NCBI GenBank assembly: GCA_964429575.1
Contig: CAYSCX010000008.1
Location: forward strand, 1 to 64,000
Reading direction: 5' to 3'
Origin: CAYSCX01 sp964429575
Lineage (GTDB): Bacteria > Desulfobacterota > Binatia > Binatales > Binataceae
DNA length: 64,000 bases
Shown: positions 50,730-60,135 of the stretch, piece by piece
Position numbering within the stretch: the first letter of the stretch is position 1
Layout of the letters: each line of letters starts with the position of its first letter
Notes under the pieces: model-generated
What the model saw: the letters and a program-made list of their open reading frames with translations, nothing else
Databases searched by the model: none
What the model was told of the DNA's origin: nothing
Program-made: the position numbers and the translations under genes

Positions 50730-52007
50730 TCAGCGGCGGCGAATCACCTCGAGTCCGTTCATGTACGGGCGCAGCACCTCGGGCACCGTCACGCTGCCAT
50801 CCTCGTTCTGGTAGTTCTCGAGAATTGAGATGACGGTGCGCGGCAGGGCGAGCCCCGAACCGTTCAACGTGTGGGCGAATTCTGGTTTCCCGCCGGCGCC
50901 CTTGCGAAAACGTATCTGCGCGCGGCGGGCCTGAAAGTCCCAGCAGTTGGAGCAGGAGCTGACCTCGAGCCACTCGGCGCATCCGGGCGCCCACATCTCT
51001 AGATCATACTTCGCGGCGGCGGAGAATCCGAGGTCGCCAGTGCACATCTGGACCACGCGGTGAGGAATCTTGAGGCGGCGCGGAATCTCGCACGCGTCCT
51101 GGACCATCTTGTCGAGTTCGGCGTCGGAGCTATCGGGATGGACGACCTTGACCATCTCGACCTTGTCGAACTGATGGCCGCGCTTGATGCCGCGCACGTC
51201 ACGCCCGGCCGACATCTTCTCGCGCCGGAAGCACGGCGTCACCGCGGTCAGATAGATTGGGAGCCGCTGCGCGTCGAGAATTTCGCGCGCGAACATGTTG
51301 GTAAGCGGGACTTCAGCCGTGGGGATGAACCAGAAGTCGTCCTCGGCGTCGCGGTACATGGTGTCCGCGAATTTAGGCAAGTGCGCGCTGCCGATGACGG
51401 TCTGGGTGTTGACCATCAGCGGCGGCCACACTTCGAGGTAGCCCTGCTCGGCGGTTTTCACGTCGAGCATCCAGTTGATCAGCGCGCGCTGCAGCCGCGC
51501 ACCTGCGCCGACCAGGAAATAGAAGCGCGTGCCCGCGAGTTTGACGCCGCGGTCGAAGTCGATGATTCCGAGCTGCTCGCCGACCTCCCAATGCGCCTTG
51601 GGTTCGAATGAGGTGAATTCAAGCGGCTTGCCCTCGGTACGTACGACCCGGTTGTCGGCGCCGCTTGCGCCGAGTGGCACGAATGGCCGCGGGATATTCG
51701 GAAGCGTCAGCAGCAGCGTCTCGCACCGTTGCTCAAGCTCTGCAAGCTGCTTCTCGCCCGCGGAAATTCGCCCGCCCAGCTCGCGCATCCCGGCGCGCCG
51801 CTTGTCGCGCTCCTCGGGCGACGCCTTACCGAGCTCCTTGGACTCGCGGGTACGATGCGCACGCAATTCGTCGAGTTCATGCTGGAGCTTTCGCCGTCGC
51901 GCGTCGCATTCGATCACACCATCGAGCTCGGCGGCCTCGACGCCGACCTTTGCGAGTTCGGCTTTGACTTCGCCGGGCTTTTCGCGAATGAGCCTGATGT
52001 CGAGCAT
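50730..52007 (-). CDS. serS: Seryl-tRNA synthetase
   Basis: A 425-residue class II synthetase. The N-terminal coiled-coil arm (LDIRLIREKPGEVKAELAKVG, then a long Glu/Lys/Arg helix pair) grips the tRNA long variable arm. The catalytic core has motif 2 TPCFRREKMSAGRDVRGIKRGHQFDKVEMV and motif 3 GSGLALPRTVISILENYQ, with TAEVPLTNMF between. The start at 52007 directly follows the yraN stop, so the two are co-transcribed. Confidence 0.96.
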   Translation of the reverse strand: MLDIRLIREKPGEVKAELAKVGVEAAELDGVIECDARRRKLQHELDELRAHRTRESKELGKASPEERDKRRAGMRELGGRISAGEKQLAELEQRCETLLLTLPNIPRPFVPLGASGADNRVVRTEGKPLEFTSFEPKAHWEVGEQLGIIDFDRGVKLAGTRFYFLVGAGARLQRALINWMLDVKTAEQGYLEVWPPLMVNTQTVIGSAHLPKFADTMYRDAEDDFWFIPTAEVPLTNMFAREILDAQRLPIYLTAVTPCFRREKMSAGRDVRGIKRGHQFDKVEMVKVVHPDSSDAELDKMVQDACEIPRRLKIPHRVVQMCTGDLGFSAAAKYDLEMWAPGCAEWLEVSSCSNCWDFQARRAQIRFRKGAGGKPEFAHTLNGSGLALPRTVISILENYQNEDGSVTVPEVLRPYMNGLEVIRRR

Positions 52008-52427
52008 TTAGAACGCGTCTTTGAGCAGTTCGATCCGGGTCTGGCGTCCGGCGCCAGCGATCGCGATCACGTCGAAGCGCATCGCGCGATCGTTTGCGCG
52101 ATAGCGCGCGGCGAAGACTTCGGCGGCGCGCCGAATCTGGCGCTGCTTGTGCTCCGTCACCGACTCGGCGGGACTCCCCGCGTTCGCATTGCGCCGCGTC
52201 TTCACTTCGATGAACACGACAGTGGCGCCATCCATCGCGACCAGATCGATCTCCGCGCCCGCTGCGCGGAAGTTTCGCGCGACGATCCGGTAGCCGCGGC
52301 GTTTCAGATAGCGCTCGGCGATCTTTTCGCCGCGCCGGCCGACCGCCTTGTTGTGACCGCGGGCGGTGTTCAACCAACCGGCGAGCCACGACCGGATGCG
52401 TCGCGAAAGCCCCCCGTTTCGGTCCAT
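52008..52427 (-). CDS. YraN-family (UPF0102) putative endonuclease
   Basis: A 139-residue protein. GRRGEKIAERYLKRRGYRIVARNFRAAGAEIDLVAMDGATVVFIEVKTRR carries the Glu, Asp and ExK residues of the PD-(D/E)XK fold. The family is widespread and its biological role is unproven; a Holliday-junction-resolvase-like fold is proposed. It immediately precedes serS and is divergent from gatC. Confidence 0.88.
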   Translation of the reverse strand: MDRNGGLSRRIRSWLAGWLNTARGHNKAVGRRGEKIAERYLKRRGYRIVARNFRAAGAEIDLVAMDGATVVFIEVKTRRNANAGSPAESVTEHKQRQIRRAAEVFAARYRANDRAMRFDVIAIAGAGRQTRIELLKDAF

Positions 52428-52519
52428 CGTAACGGCCTGCGCGCTGAACAGACGACGCGCCTGCGCGGCTGCGGACTACGGTAAGCGCGAGGGCGACGGG
52501 TCGCAAGCGGCGCGCGACC

Positions 52520-52548
52520 CTGACACGGCGCGCCCGGAGTGTTACGAT
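52520..52548 (+). promoter_or_regulatory. Sigma70-type promoter of gatCAB, near-leaderless
   Basis: CTGACA (52520-52525), a 17-bp spacer and TACGAT (52543-52548). The predicted start of transcription is about 3-5 nt before the gatC ATG at 52558, so the message would be leaderless or nearly so. CTGACA matches 5 of 6 and TACGAT 4 of 6 consensus bases. Confidence 0.5.
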
Positions 52549-52557
52549 TTTCCCGCG

Positions 52558-52854
52558 ATGGCGGAAAGCAGGATATCGCTCGAACAGGTTCGCCACGTGG
52601 CGAGGCTTGCGCGGCTAGCGCTCGCGCCCGACGAACAGGAGCGCGTGCGCAGGGACATGGATGAGATCCTCGGGTACGTCGAGAAACTGAATGAGCTTGA
52701 CACGAGCGCGGTACCGCCCACGGCGCAGGTGGGCGAATCGGGCACGCCGATGCGCGACGACGTGGTTACGTGCGAGCCGCGCGCGGATGAGATGCTCGCG
52801 AATGCACCGGCCAAAGAGCGCGGCTATTTCAAGGTGCCGAAGATCATCGATTGA
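52558..52854 (+). CDS. gatC: Asp/Glu-tRNA amidotransferase subunit C
   Basis: A 98-residue subunit that stabilises GatA: ISLEQVRHVARLARLALAPDEQERVRRDMDEILGYVEKLNELDTSAVPP, then the typical RDDVVT and KERGYFKVPKII. The ATG at 52558 is where the family starts; upstream codons belong to the promoter. It is the first gene of gatCAB, 24 bp before gatA. Confidence 0.93.
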   Translation: MAESRISLEQVRHVARLARLALAPDEQERVRRDMDEILGYVEKLNELDTSAVPPTAQVGESGTPMRDDVVTCEPRADEMLANAPAKERGYFKVPKIID

Positions 52855-52878
52855 CCGGGTGGCGCACCCGACCAAGCA

Positions 52879-54339
52879 ATGGCATCCGAGCTGAACAGGA
52901 TCACCGTCGCGGCCGCGCAGGCGCTGCTGCGCAAGCGAGAGATTAGTTCGCTCGAGTTGACGCGCGCGTGTCTGGACCGGGTCCGCGCGGTCGAGCCGAA
53001 GCTCAATGCGTTCATTACCGTGAGCGAGCGCGAGGCAATCGAGCAGGCGCGCGCGGCGGACCGCCGGCTCGCGAGCGACGGTGCTCCCGCGTTGTGCGGC
53101 ATTCCACTGGCGATCAAGGACGCGTACTGCACGCGCGGCGTCGCGACGACGTGCGGCTCGCGCATCCTGGCGAAGTTCGTCCCGCCATTCGACGCGACGG
53201 TGATCGCGACGCTTCGCGACCAAGGCGCAGTGTTCATTGGCAAGACCAACATGGATGAGTTCGGCATGGGTTCATCGACGGAGAATTCCGCGTTCGGGCC
53301 GACGCTGAATCCGCACGAGCTCGGGCGGGTAGCCGGCGGCTCATCGGGCGGCTCCGCTGCGGCAGTGGCGGCCGATGAGTGCCTTGCGGCGTTGGGTGAA
53401 GATACCGGCGGCTCGATCCGCGAGCCTGCGGCGTTTTGCGGCGTGGTCGGGCTCAAGCCGACGTACAGCCGAGTCAGCCGCTATGGGATCATCGCGTACG
53501 CGTCGTCGCTCGATCAGGTCGGCCCGTTCGCAAAAACGGTGCGCGACGCATCAATACTGCTGCGCTCGCTGGCCGGCATCGACCCTAACGACTCCACCTG
53601 CTCCGCGCGCCCGGTGCCCGACTATGAGCGCGCACTAACCGGCGATGTGAAGGGGCTGCGAATCGGTGTGCCGCGCGAGTACTTCGTCGAGGGGATGCAA
53701 CGGTCGGTCGAGAGCGCGGTGCGCGCGGCGCTCAAGCAGTATGAGTCGATGGGCGCGAAGGTGGACGAAATATCACTGCCGCACACGGACTACGCGATCG
53801 CGGCCTACTATCTAATCGCGACCGCCGAGGCGAGCGCGAACCTCGCCCGTTACGACGGTATCCGCTACGGCATGCGCGTCGATGGCGCCAATAACATCGA
53901 GCTGTACGAGCGTACGCGCGCGGCGGGGTTCGGCGCCGAAGTGAAGCGGCGCATCATGCTGGGTACATTCGCGCTCTCCGCCGGGTACTACGATGCGTAC
54001 TATCTGAAGGCACAGAAGGTGCGCACCCTGATCCGGCAGGACTTCGAACGGGCTTTCGAGCGTTGCGACCTCATCGTGACGCCGGTCGCGCCAGCCACCG
54101 CGTTTCGCATCGGGGAGAAGACGACCGACCCTCTCACGATGTATCTCTCCGACATCTTCACGATTTCGGTGAACCTCGCGGGGCTGCCGGGCCTCGCGCT
54201 GCCGTGCGGATATGACGAGAATGGTCTGCCGATCGGGATGCAAATCATCGGACCGCCGTTCAGCGAGGAGAACGTGCTGCGCGCTGGCGATGCCTACGAG
54301 CGCGCAGGCGCGGTCGAACCTCGGACGGCCAAGGTGTGA
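52879..54339 (+). CDS. gatA: Asp/Glu-tRNA amidotransferase subunit A
   Basis: A 486-residue glutaminase/amidase subunit of the indirect pathway that converts Glu-tRNA(Gln) and Asp-tRNA(Asn). The Lys80-Ser155-Ser179 triad is present (PLAIKDAY, GGSSGGSAAAVAA, DTGGSIREPA). It has the full family length, and its stop is 2 bp from the gatB ATG. Presence of the operon implies mischarged intermediates for Gln and/or Asn in this organism. Confidence 0.96.
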   Translation: MASELNRITVAAAQALLRKREISSLELTRACLDRVRAVEPKLNAFITVSEREAIEQARAADRRLASDGAPALCGIPLAIKDAYCTRGVATTCGSRILAKFVPPFDATVIATLRDQGAVFIGKTNMDEFGMGSSTENSAFGPTLNPHELGRVAGGSSGGSAAAVAADECLAALGEDTGGSIREPAAFCGVVGLKPTYSRVSRYGIIAYASSLDQVGPFAKTVRDASILLRSLAGIDPNDSTCSARPVPDYERALTGDVKGLRIGVPREYFVEGMQRSVESAVRAALKQYESMGAKVDEISLPHTDYAIAAYYLIATAEASANLARYDGIRYGMRVDGANNIELYERTRAAGFGAEVKRRIMLGTFALSAGYYDAYYLKAQKVRTLIRQDFERAFERCDLIVTPVAPATAFRIGEKTTDPLTMYLSDIFTISVNLAGLPGLALPCGYDENGLPIGMQIIGPPFSEENVLRAGDAYERAGAVEPRTAKV

Positions 54340-54341
54340 CG

Positions 54342-55814
54342 ATGGCGGTTGCAGGGCGGGACAAGTACGAGGCGGTCATCGGGCTCGAAGTGCACACGCA
54401 CCTGATGACGCGCTCGAAACTGTTTTGCGGATGTTCGACGCAATTCGGCGCACCGCCCAATCACAACGTCTGCCCGCGCTGTATGGGGATGCCCGGCGTG
54501 CTGCCGGTGCTCAACCGCAAGGCGGTGGAACTCGCGATGCGGATGGGCATAGCGGCGCACTCCGAGATTGCGCGCTACTCAATCTTCGATCGAAAGAGTT
54601 ATTTCTATCCGGACCTTCCGAAGGGATATCAAATTAGCCAGTACGAAACTCCGGTCTGCAAAGGCGGATACATCGACCTGCCGGCCAACGGCGGCGAGCC
54701 GCGCCGCATCCGGCTGGTGCGTATCCACTTGGAGGAGGACGCAGGCAAGAATATCCACGCCGAGGGCGCAAGCCTGGTCGATTTCAATCGCTCGAGCGTG
54801 CCGCTGGTTGAGATTGTGAGCGAGCCGGACATCCGATCATCGGCCGAGGCGGCGGCCTACCTGCGCGAGCTCCGCGATATTCTGATTTACATCGAAGCAA
54901 CGGACGGCAAGATGGAGGAAGGCGCGTTTCGATGCGACGTGAACGTGTCGGTGCGCCGGCGCGGCAACGAGCAATTGGGCGTCAAGAGCGAGATCAAGAA
55001 CCTCAACTCGTTTCGCTTCGTCGAGAACGCGATCGAGCACGAGATCGACCGTCAGATTGAGACCCTCGAATCGGGCGGCAAGGTGCTGCAGGAGACGCAC
55101 CTGTGGGACCCCGAGCGCGAGGAAACGCGACCGATGCGTTCCAAGGAGTACGCCAACGATTACCGCTACTTCCCCGAGCCGGACCTGCCGCGGCTGGTTG
55201 TGACCCGCGAGTGGGTGGATGAAGTGCGCGCCTCGATGCGGGAGTTGCCCTCTGAGCGACGGACCCGCTTTATGGGCGAATACGGCAGGTACGGTGTGAC
55301 CGCATACGACATCGGAGTGATGGTCAGGAACCGACCGGTCGGGAATATGTTCGACAATGTGCTGCGTGCCGATCCGGAGCTGGTGCGCCATGCCAAATTA
55401 GTGGCGAATTCCTGCATCGCGTTCGTGGCGCTCGCGTTGGCTGCAGCGCGCGCAGCCGGGAAGGAAGAGTTCACGCCGCCGACGGGCTCGGAAGTCGCTG
55501 CTGTGCTGAGAATGGTCGTTGAAGACAAGATCAGTCTCAACGCGGCGAAGACCGCGTTCGTCGAGATGGTGAAGTCGGGCAAGAGCGCGGCGGCGACGAT
55601 CGATGCGCTTGGCCTCGCGCAGGTTTCTGATGAAGCGGCGATCGCCGAGGCGTGCGATCGCGTGCTCGCCGCGGAGTCAGACAATGTCGCTCAGTATCGC
55701 GCGGGCAAGCAGGGTCTGTTCGGGTTCTTCGTTGGCAAGGTGATGAAGTCGATGGGCGGGAAGGCCAACCCGAAGGTGGTCAACAACATCTTGCGAAAGA
55801 GACTCGACGGGTGA
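54342..55814 (+). CDS. gatB: Asp/Glu-tRNA amidotransferase subunit B
   Basis: A 490-residue subunit that phosphorylates and amidates the misacylated tRNA. It begins KYEAVIGLEVHTHLMTRSKLFCGCS, with the zinc cysteines FCGCS ... NVCPRCMGMPGVLPVLN, then HLEEDAGKN, and the C-terminal tRNA-binding tail ending GKANPKVVNNILRKRL. ATG 54342 has AAGGTG upstream; a GTG at 54336 overlapping gatA is also in frame. It is the last gene of gatCAB. Confidence 0.96.
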   Translation: MAVAGRDKYEAVIGLEVHTHLMTRSKLFCGCSTQFGAPPNHNVCPRCMGMPGVLPVLNRKAVELAMRMGIAAHSEIARYSIFDRKSYFYPDLPKGYQISQYETPVCKGGYIDLPANGGEPRRIRLVRIHLEEDAGKNIHAEGASLVDFNRSSVPLVEIVSEPDIRSSAEAAAYLRELRDILIYIEATDGKMEEGAFRCDVNVSVRRRGNEQLGVKSEIKNLNSFRFVENAIEHEIDRQIETLESGGKVLQETHLWDPEREETRPMRSKEYANDYRYFPEPDLPRLVVTREWVDEVRASMRELPSERRTRFMGEYGRYGVTAYDIGVMVRNRPVGNMFDNVLRADPELVRHAKLVANSCIAFVALALAAARAAGKEEFTPPTGSEVAAVLRMVVEDKISLNAAKTAFVEMVKSGKSAAATIDALGLAQVSDEAAIAEACDRVLAAESDNVAQYRAGKQGLFGFFVGKVMKSMGGKANPKVVNNILRKRLDG

Positions 55815-55877
55815 CTCGCGTCCGGCGCGCGACTCGCTTTCGCGGGTCGCGGCGTCCTGATAGGCATCTAATGCTCC

Positions 55878-56240
55878 ATGCAACGCCTTCGGCAAACTCG
55901 GATCCACGCGCTGATCGCGATCGTCGCGATTGCCGCCGCGCTCGCTGTGCTGATGGGAGCGCGCCGCGCGACCGCCGAGGGCCCGTATGGCGCCGATGCG
56001 GACGACGCGCCGGGACTGGCCGCGCCCCACGACGCCGACGCGCCGGATTTCAACCCGCCCAACTTAAATATTCCCGCGGACTTGGGCGGCGGGCAGTTCG
56101 ACCAAGGCGCAATCAATCTGCCGGAGGGTGTGCCGCCAGACATCGGATCGCTCATCGATGGCGTCCCGCTGGACCTACCCGCGGGATTGCCCGGCCAGCC
56201 GATGGATGAAGATTCCGGCGGACTGGTGCCCGAGGACTAG
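55878..56240 (+). CDS. Secreted Asp/Pro/Gly-rich protein of unknown function
   Basis: A 120-residue exported protein. The signal peptide (RLRQTRIHALIAIVAIAAAL, cleavage near ATA-E) is followed by a low-complexity acidic mature part rich in Asp, Pro and Gly (DADAPDFNPPNLNIPADLGG, IDGVPLDLPAGLPGQP). No domain is recognised. It lies 63 bp after gatB and converges with the DUF3237 gene. Confidence 0.6.
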   Translation: MQRLRQTRIHALIAIVAIAAALAVLMGARRATAEGPYGADADDAPGLAAPHDADAPDFNPPNLNIPADLGGGQFDQGAINLPEGVPPDIGSLIDGVPLDLPAGLPGQPMDEDSGGLVPED

Positions 56241-56248
56241 GGAAGCGG

Positions 56249-56668
56249 CTAGCGGACTGCGGAAACCCGGTACTTCACGCCGCCTTGGATCGTTTCTCCC
56301 TCGCCGACAGCTTGCACTTCATTCAGCCACGCGTACTTGCTCGTGGTCGGAACACAGAATGTCGGCGCGGTCCTGATGCGTAGCGGCTCGCCGCGTTCCT
56401 TCGGCATCCGCGCGATGCCTCGGTAAGTCATATAGATGAGTTCGCCGTCGTCGGTCTTGAGCAGCAACCGCACGTCGAGCGCGCCCATTGCGTCGGGGCG
56501 CACGATAAACCAGTCGCCGCCTCCGGGAAGCACGACACCCTTGAGTCGCGGTCCTTCGAACTTGCCGCCGCTGAGGTAAGCGATTGCGCGGTCGCCGTCA
56601 GGAGTGCCGCGCAGCGAGTACTGCTCGCCGATTGTGATCGTGACGTCGAAGAGATGTTCGGTTTCCAT
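56249..56668 (-). CDS. DUF3237-family protein
   Basis: A 139-residue beta-barrel protein: HLFDVTITIGEQYSLRGTPDGDRAIAYLSGGKFEGPRLKGVVLPGGGDWFIVRPDAMGALDVRLLLKTDDGELIYMTYRG matches DUF3237. Function unknown; members often sit beside catabolic CoA or dioxygenase genes, as here. It lies 12 bp after the acyl-CoA dehydrogenase stop in the same minus-strand run. Confidence 0.85.
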   Translation of the reverse strand: METEHLFDVTITIGEQYSLRGTPDGDRAIAYLSGGKFEGPRLKGVVLPGGGDWFIVRPDAMGALDVRLLLKTDDGELIYMTYRGIARMPKERGEPLRIRTAPTFCVPTTSKYAWLNEVQAVGEGETIQGGVKYRVSAVR

Positions 56669-56680
56669 AAGTGTTGGTCC

Positions 56681-57871
56681 TCAACCCTTGGGCAGCCCCA
56701 GCGTCCGTTCGCCGATGATGTTGTGCTGAATCTCGCTGGTGCCGCCCGCGATCGTGTACTGGCGCGATGAAAGCACGCGGTTGTACCACCGCGGCGCATC
56801 GGGCACCGCCTTGGTCGGCGCGTCGAGCAGCGCGAAGCCGCCGAGCAGTTCGGTCGCGAATGCTGCGATGCGCACCCCCAATTCCGAGCCGAAAAGCTTG
56901 AGCACCGAGCCCTCGGGTCCGGGCGGTAGTCCGCGCAATCGGCGCGTGAGCGAACGAAGCCGCGTGAAGTGCGCCGCCTCGCATTCGATCTTGAATTGGG
57001 CGAGGCGCTGGCGCACCCATTCGTGGTCCCAAGCCGGACGCCCGTCGATTTTCACGCGCTTGGCGAGTTCAGCGAGCCGGCGCACCTGCGAGGTGTGTCC
57101 TCCTCCGCCCGCGCCGCTGCGCTCGTACATGAGCGTGGTCATCCCGACTTGCCAGCCGCCGTTGAGCGGACCCACCAGGTTTTCTTTCGGCGCCTGCACG
57201 TCCGTGAAGAAGACCTCGTTGAAGTGGGCGTGGCCGTTCATCAAGACCAGCGGGCGCACCTCGACGCCGGGGCTCCGGATGTCAAGCAGCAGGTAGCTCA
57301 GGCCCTTGTGCTTGGGCGCCGCGGGGTCGGTGCGGACCAGCATGTACATCCAGCTGGCGTACTGCGCATTCGAGGTCCAGATTTTCTGGCCATTCACCAC
57401 GAAGTAATCGCCGTGATCGACCGCGCTAGTCTGGAGAGATCCGAGATCGGATCCCGCATTCGGCTCCGAGTACCCTTGGCACCAGATGTCATCGGCATTG
57501 AGGATGCGCGGAAGAAACTTGCGCTTCTGCTCCTCGGTGCCCCAATGCATCAGGGTGGGTCCGCACATGCCGACGGCGGAGTAGTTGGGCAGCACGGGCG
57601 CGCGGGCGCGCGAGTATTCCTCGTCGAAGATTACTTGTTCGATGAGTCCCGCGGCGCGCCCGCCGTATTCCTTTGGCCATGACAGGCCGACCCAGCCCGC
57701 CACGTGCATCTTGCGCTGAAAGGCGCGGCGGCGGTCGAACACCGCGCGGTTGGGGGCGACGCGCTCATCCATGGCGTCATCGACTTTCAGGTCTTCGGGC
57801 AAATTGACGCGCAGCCACTCGCGCACCTCGCGCCGAAATGTCTCCTGCTCGGCCGTGTAGTTGAAGTCCAT
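56681..57871 (-). CDS. Acyl-CoA dehydrogenase family protein
   Basis: A 396-residue flavoprotein: YTAEQETFRREVREWLRVNLPEDL, CQGYSEPNAGSDLGSLQTSAVDHGDYFVVNGQKIWTSNAQ and the C-terminal QYTIAGGTSEIQHNIIGERTLGLPKG. The position of the short-chain catalytic Glu is Gly here (AGGTSEIQ), so the base lies elsewhere, as in many terpenoid/cholesterol-side-chain dehydrogenases. Length and motifs are complete. It is 12 bp after the amidohydrolase stop in a four-gene block. Confidence 0.92.
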   Translation of the reverse strand: MDFNYTAEQETFRREVREWLRVNLPEDLKVDDAMDERVAPNRAVFDRRRAFQRKMHVAGWVGLSWPKEYGGRAAGLIEQVIFDEEYSRARAPVLPNYSAVGMCGPTLMHWGTEEQKRKFLPRILNADDIWCQGYSEPNAGSDLGSLQTSAVDHGDYFVVNGQKIWTSNAQYASWMYMLVRTDPAAPKHKGLSYLLLDIRSPGVEVRPLVLMNGHAHFNEVFFTDVQAPKENLVGPLNGGWQVGMTTLMYERSGAGGGGHTSQVRRLAELAKRVKIDGRPAWDHEWVRQRLAQFKIECEAAHFTRLRSLTRRLRGLPPGPEGSVLKLFGSELGVRIAAFATELLGGFALLDAPTKAVPDAPRWYNRVLSSRQYTIAGGTSEIQHNIIGERTLGLPKG

Positions 57872-57883
57872 GGCGCGCCGTCC

Positions 57884-59002
57884 TCAGTTGAGGTTGAACG
57901 CCTTGACAGCGTTGTCCCACAGAATCTTGCGCTTGCTCTGGGCCGGGATGGGCTGCTTCAGCATTGCGCCGATACCCCATGGGAAGGTCCCGTCGGGATG
58001 CGGATAGTCAGTGTCCCACAGGAAGTTGTCGTCGCCGATTAGTTCGATAGCCGCCTTCATGGTGGGTTCGTCGCCCCGAAACGCGACCCAGAAGTTCGAC
58101 TTGAAGTACTCGGTTGGCCGACGCTTCAGATACTCGTGCTCGGAATTGCCGCTGAAGTCCCAATGCTGCTCCATGCGCTGGAGCCAGTACGGCACCCAGC
58201 CGCCGTCGGCTTCGACCTGTACGACCTTGAGCTTGGGGAACTTCTCGATCACGCCGTACCAGATGAGGCCGGCCATCGCGGCCATCGCCTCGAAGGGATG
58301 CGAGAGGATATGGCCGGAGACGTGGGTGTCCATGCGATCGCCAAATGACGGCACCGATGACGACGCGGAATCATGAGTGGAGATGGGCAGGCCCAGCTTT
58401 TCGACCTCGGCCCAAAGCGGCAGGTAGTCCGCATGGAACAGGGTGCGGCCGCGCACCGGATTGGGGCGCTCGTAGAAGCTGATCGCTCCGTTGTTGGCGG
58501 TGCGATGCGCTTCCTTGATCGCCTCTTCGACGTCCTGCATCGGGAGAATCGCAGCCCACTTGATGCGCTCCGGCGCCTTCGAGCAGAAATCGGCGCCCCA
58601 ATCGTTATATGCGCGGCAGCAAGCGGCGAGCAGCTTGGTGTCGCGAAACTCGCGACCGAGCATCTGGCCGGCAAATGTCGGATAGACAATCTGGACGTCA
58701 ACGCCCTGCTCGTCCATGTCGATGAGGCGGCTCTCGGCGTTGAAGCCGAGCTTGGCGGCGCGGTCGAAACGCGTCATGGCCTTGCGGACCGCGTCGAAGA
58801 AGGCGGGCGCGGCCATTGGGTACTTGCCCTTTTCGCGGGTGAACGGCTCGCCTTCGACCAGGAAAGTCCGCCGGCCCGACTCGGCCGCGACGCCCATCCG
58901 CGGCGCCTCGGACTTGTAGCGTTGGTCGATGTATTTCTCGAAAACGTAGTCGGGCTCCATCAGATGCGTGTCAGCGTCAACGATCTTGAATCCATCCTTC
59001 AT
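57884..59002 (-). CDS. Metal-dependent amidohydrolase-2 family protein
   Basis: A 372-residue TIM-barrel enzyme: IVDADTHLMEP supplies the first metal ligands (DxH), GVDVQIVYPTFAG and the C-terminal DNFLWDTDYPHPDGTFPWG (the D-x-D-Y-P-H motif of the ACMSD/LigY-like decarboxylase and hydrolase group). These enzymes decarboxylate or hydrolyse aromatic and carboxylic intermediates. Its position between alcohol dehydrogenase and acyl-CoA dehydrogenase genes supports a catabolic role; the substrate is unknown. Confidence 0.92.
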   Translation of the reverse strand: MKDGFKIVDADTHLMEPDYVFEKYIDQRYKSEAPRMGVAAESGRRTFLVEGEPFTREKGKYPMAAPAFFDAVRKAMTRFDRAAKLGFNAESRLIDMDEQGVDVQIVYPTFAGQMLGREFRDTKLLAACCRAYNDWGADFCSKAPERIKWAAILPMQDVEEAIKEAHRTANNGAISFYERPNPVRGRTLFHADYLPLWAEVEKLGLPISTHDSASSSVPSFGDRMDTHVSGHILSHPFEAMAAMAGLIWYGVIEKFPKLKVVQVEADGGWVPYWLQRMEQHWDFSGNSEHEYLKRRPTEYFKSNFWVAFRGDEPTMKAAIELIGDDNFLWDTDYPHPDGTFPWGIGAMLKQPIPAQSKRKILWDNAVKAFNLN

Positions 59003-59043
59003 GGCGCGTGCACCTTATTTTGAATTCAACTTTGCAATTATGC

Positions 59044-60066
59044 TCAGAGTCCGTGCGGCATGATGAGCGCCTTGACGCCCTTGCGCGCGCGCAACAGTTC
59101 GAACGCCTCGAGCCCGCGCGACAATTGGTAACGATGCGTCACCATCGGGCGCAGCTCCACCTGTCCGCTCGCGACCACCGCGATCGCGCGACGCCACGTC
59201 TCGGGCGTGCGGATGCGCGAGTTGATGATGGTCGCACCGTGGAAGAAGAGCGCGCGCAACTCGGCTGCGGTCACGTCGCGCGCCGGCCAGCCGACCTCGA
59301 CCAACTGCCCGCCGCGGCGCATCAACTCACGCGGATGATCGATCATTCCGCACGCGTCGAACACGACATCGGCGCCGTCGCCGGGCAGCAGCGTCCTCAC
59401 CTGTTCGATCCAATCAGGATCCTGGGCACAGACGGTCTTGAAGCCGAACTTTCGCGCGAGCGCGAGACGCTCGGTATCAACCGCCAGACCGGTCATGACG
59501 ATCGACGAGACGCCGAGCGCACGAGCCGACAGCGCAATGCTCAATCCTATCGGGCCGGCGCCCTCGACCACGGCGCTGTCGCCGGCCTTGAGGCTCGATT
59601 GCTCGACGGCGTGAAGGCCGGTTCCGAACGGTTCGAGCAGCGCGGCGGTTTCCAGGTCCATCGTCGGAGGCACGAGGTACGCGTTGCCGGTCGGCGCGGT
59701 GACGAACTCCGCAAACGCGCCGGACAGGTGGGTTGGTGAGGTGCACAGATGGAAGCGTCCCGCTCGACACGGTCCGCAGTTGCCGCAATGCCCGAACGGA
59801 TCGAGCGCGACGCGGTCGCCAACCTTGAATTGCTTGACTTCGCGGCCGAGTTCGACCACCTCGCCCGCGGGTTCATGCCCCAGCACCGATGGGAGCCGCG
59901 CGACCATCCGGTCCGCGCCCAATTCCCACTCGTAGATGTGCAGGTCGGAGCCGCACACACCGCATGCGCCGACTCGAACCAGGACTTCGTTCTCGCCCGG
60001 CGTCGGGACGGGCACATCGATCAGTTCGGCGCCGAACTCGGGTTTGGTCTTGGCTATCGCCTTCAT
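59044..60066 (-). CDS. Zinc-dependent medium-chain alcohol dehydrogenase
   Basis: About 340 residues. The catalytic zinc site is VGACGVCGSDLHIYEWE and GHEPAGEVVELG; the structural zinc lobe is CGNCGPCRAGRFHLC. The NAD fold is VVEGAGPIGLSIALSARALG. The C-terminus matches sorbitol/threonine-dehydrogenase-like enzymes. ATG 60066 (MKAIAKTKPE) is preferred to the TTG at 60084. It is the first gene of the minus-strand catabolic block. Confidence 0.9.
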   Translation of the reverse strand: MKAIAKTKPEFGAELIDVPVPTPGENEVLVRVGACGVCGSDLHIYEWELGADRMVARLPSVLGHEPAGEVVELGREVKQFKVGDRVALDPFGHCGNCGPCRAGRFHLCTSPTHLSGAFAEFVTAPTGNAYLVPPTMDLETAALLEPFGTGLHAVEQSSLKAGDSAVVEGAGPIGLSIALSARALGVSSIVMTGLAVDTERLALARKFGFKTVCAQDPDWIEQVRTLLPGDGADVVFDACGMIDHPRELMRRGGQLVEVGWPARDVTAAELRALFFHGATIINSRIRTPETWRRAIAVVASGQVELRPMVTHRYQLSRGLEAFELLRARKGVKALIMPHGL

Positions 60067-60135
60067 CGCGGGTGTCGCACTCAACGTCTAATAGAACTCA
60101 CCTTGGCTCCGCGTCAACGGCGCGGCGCAGCGCTG

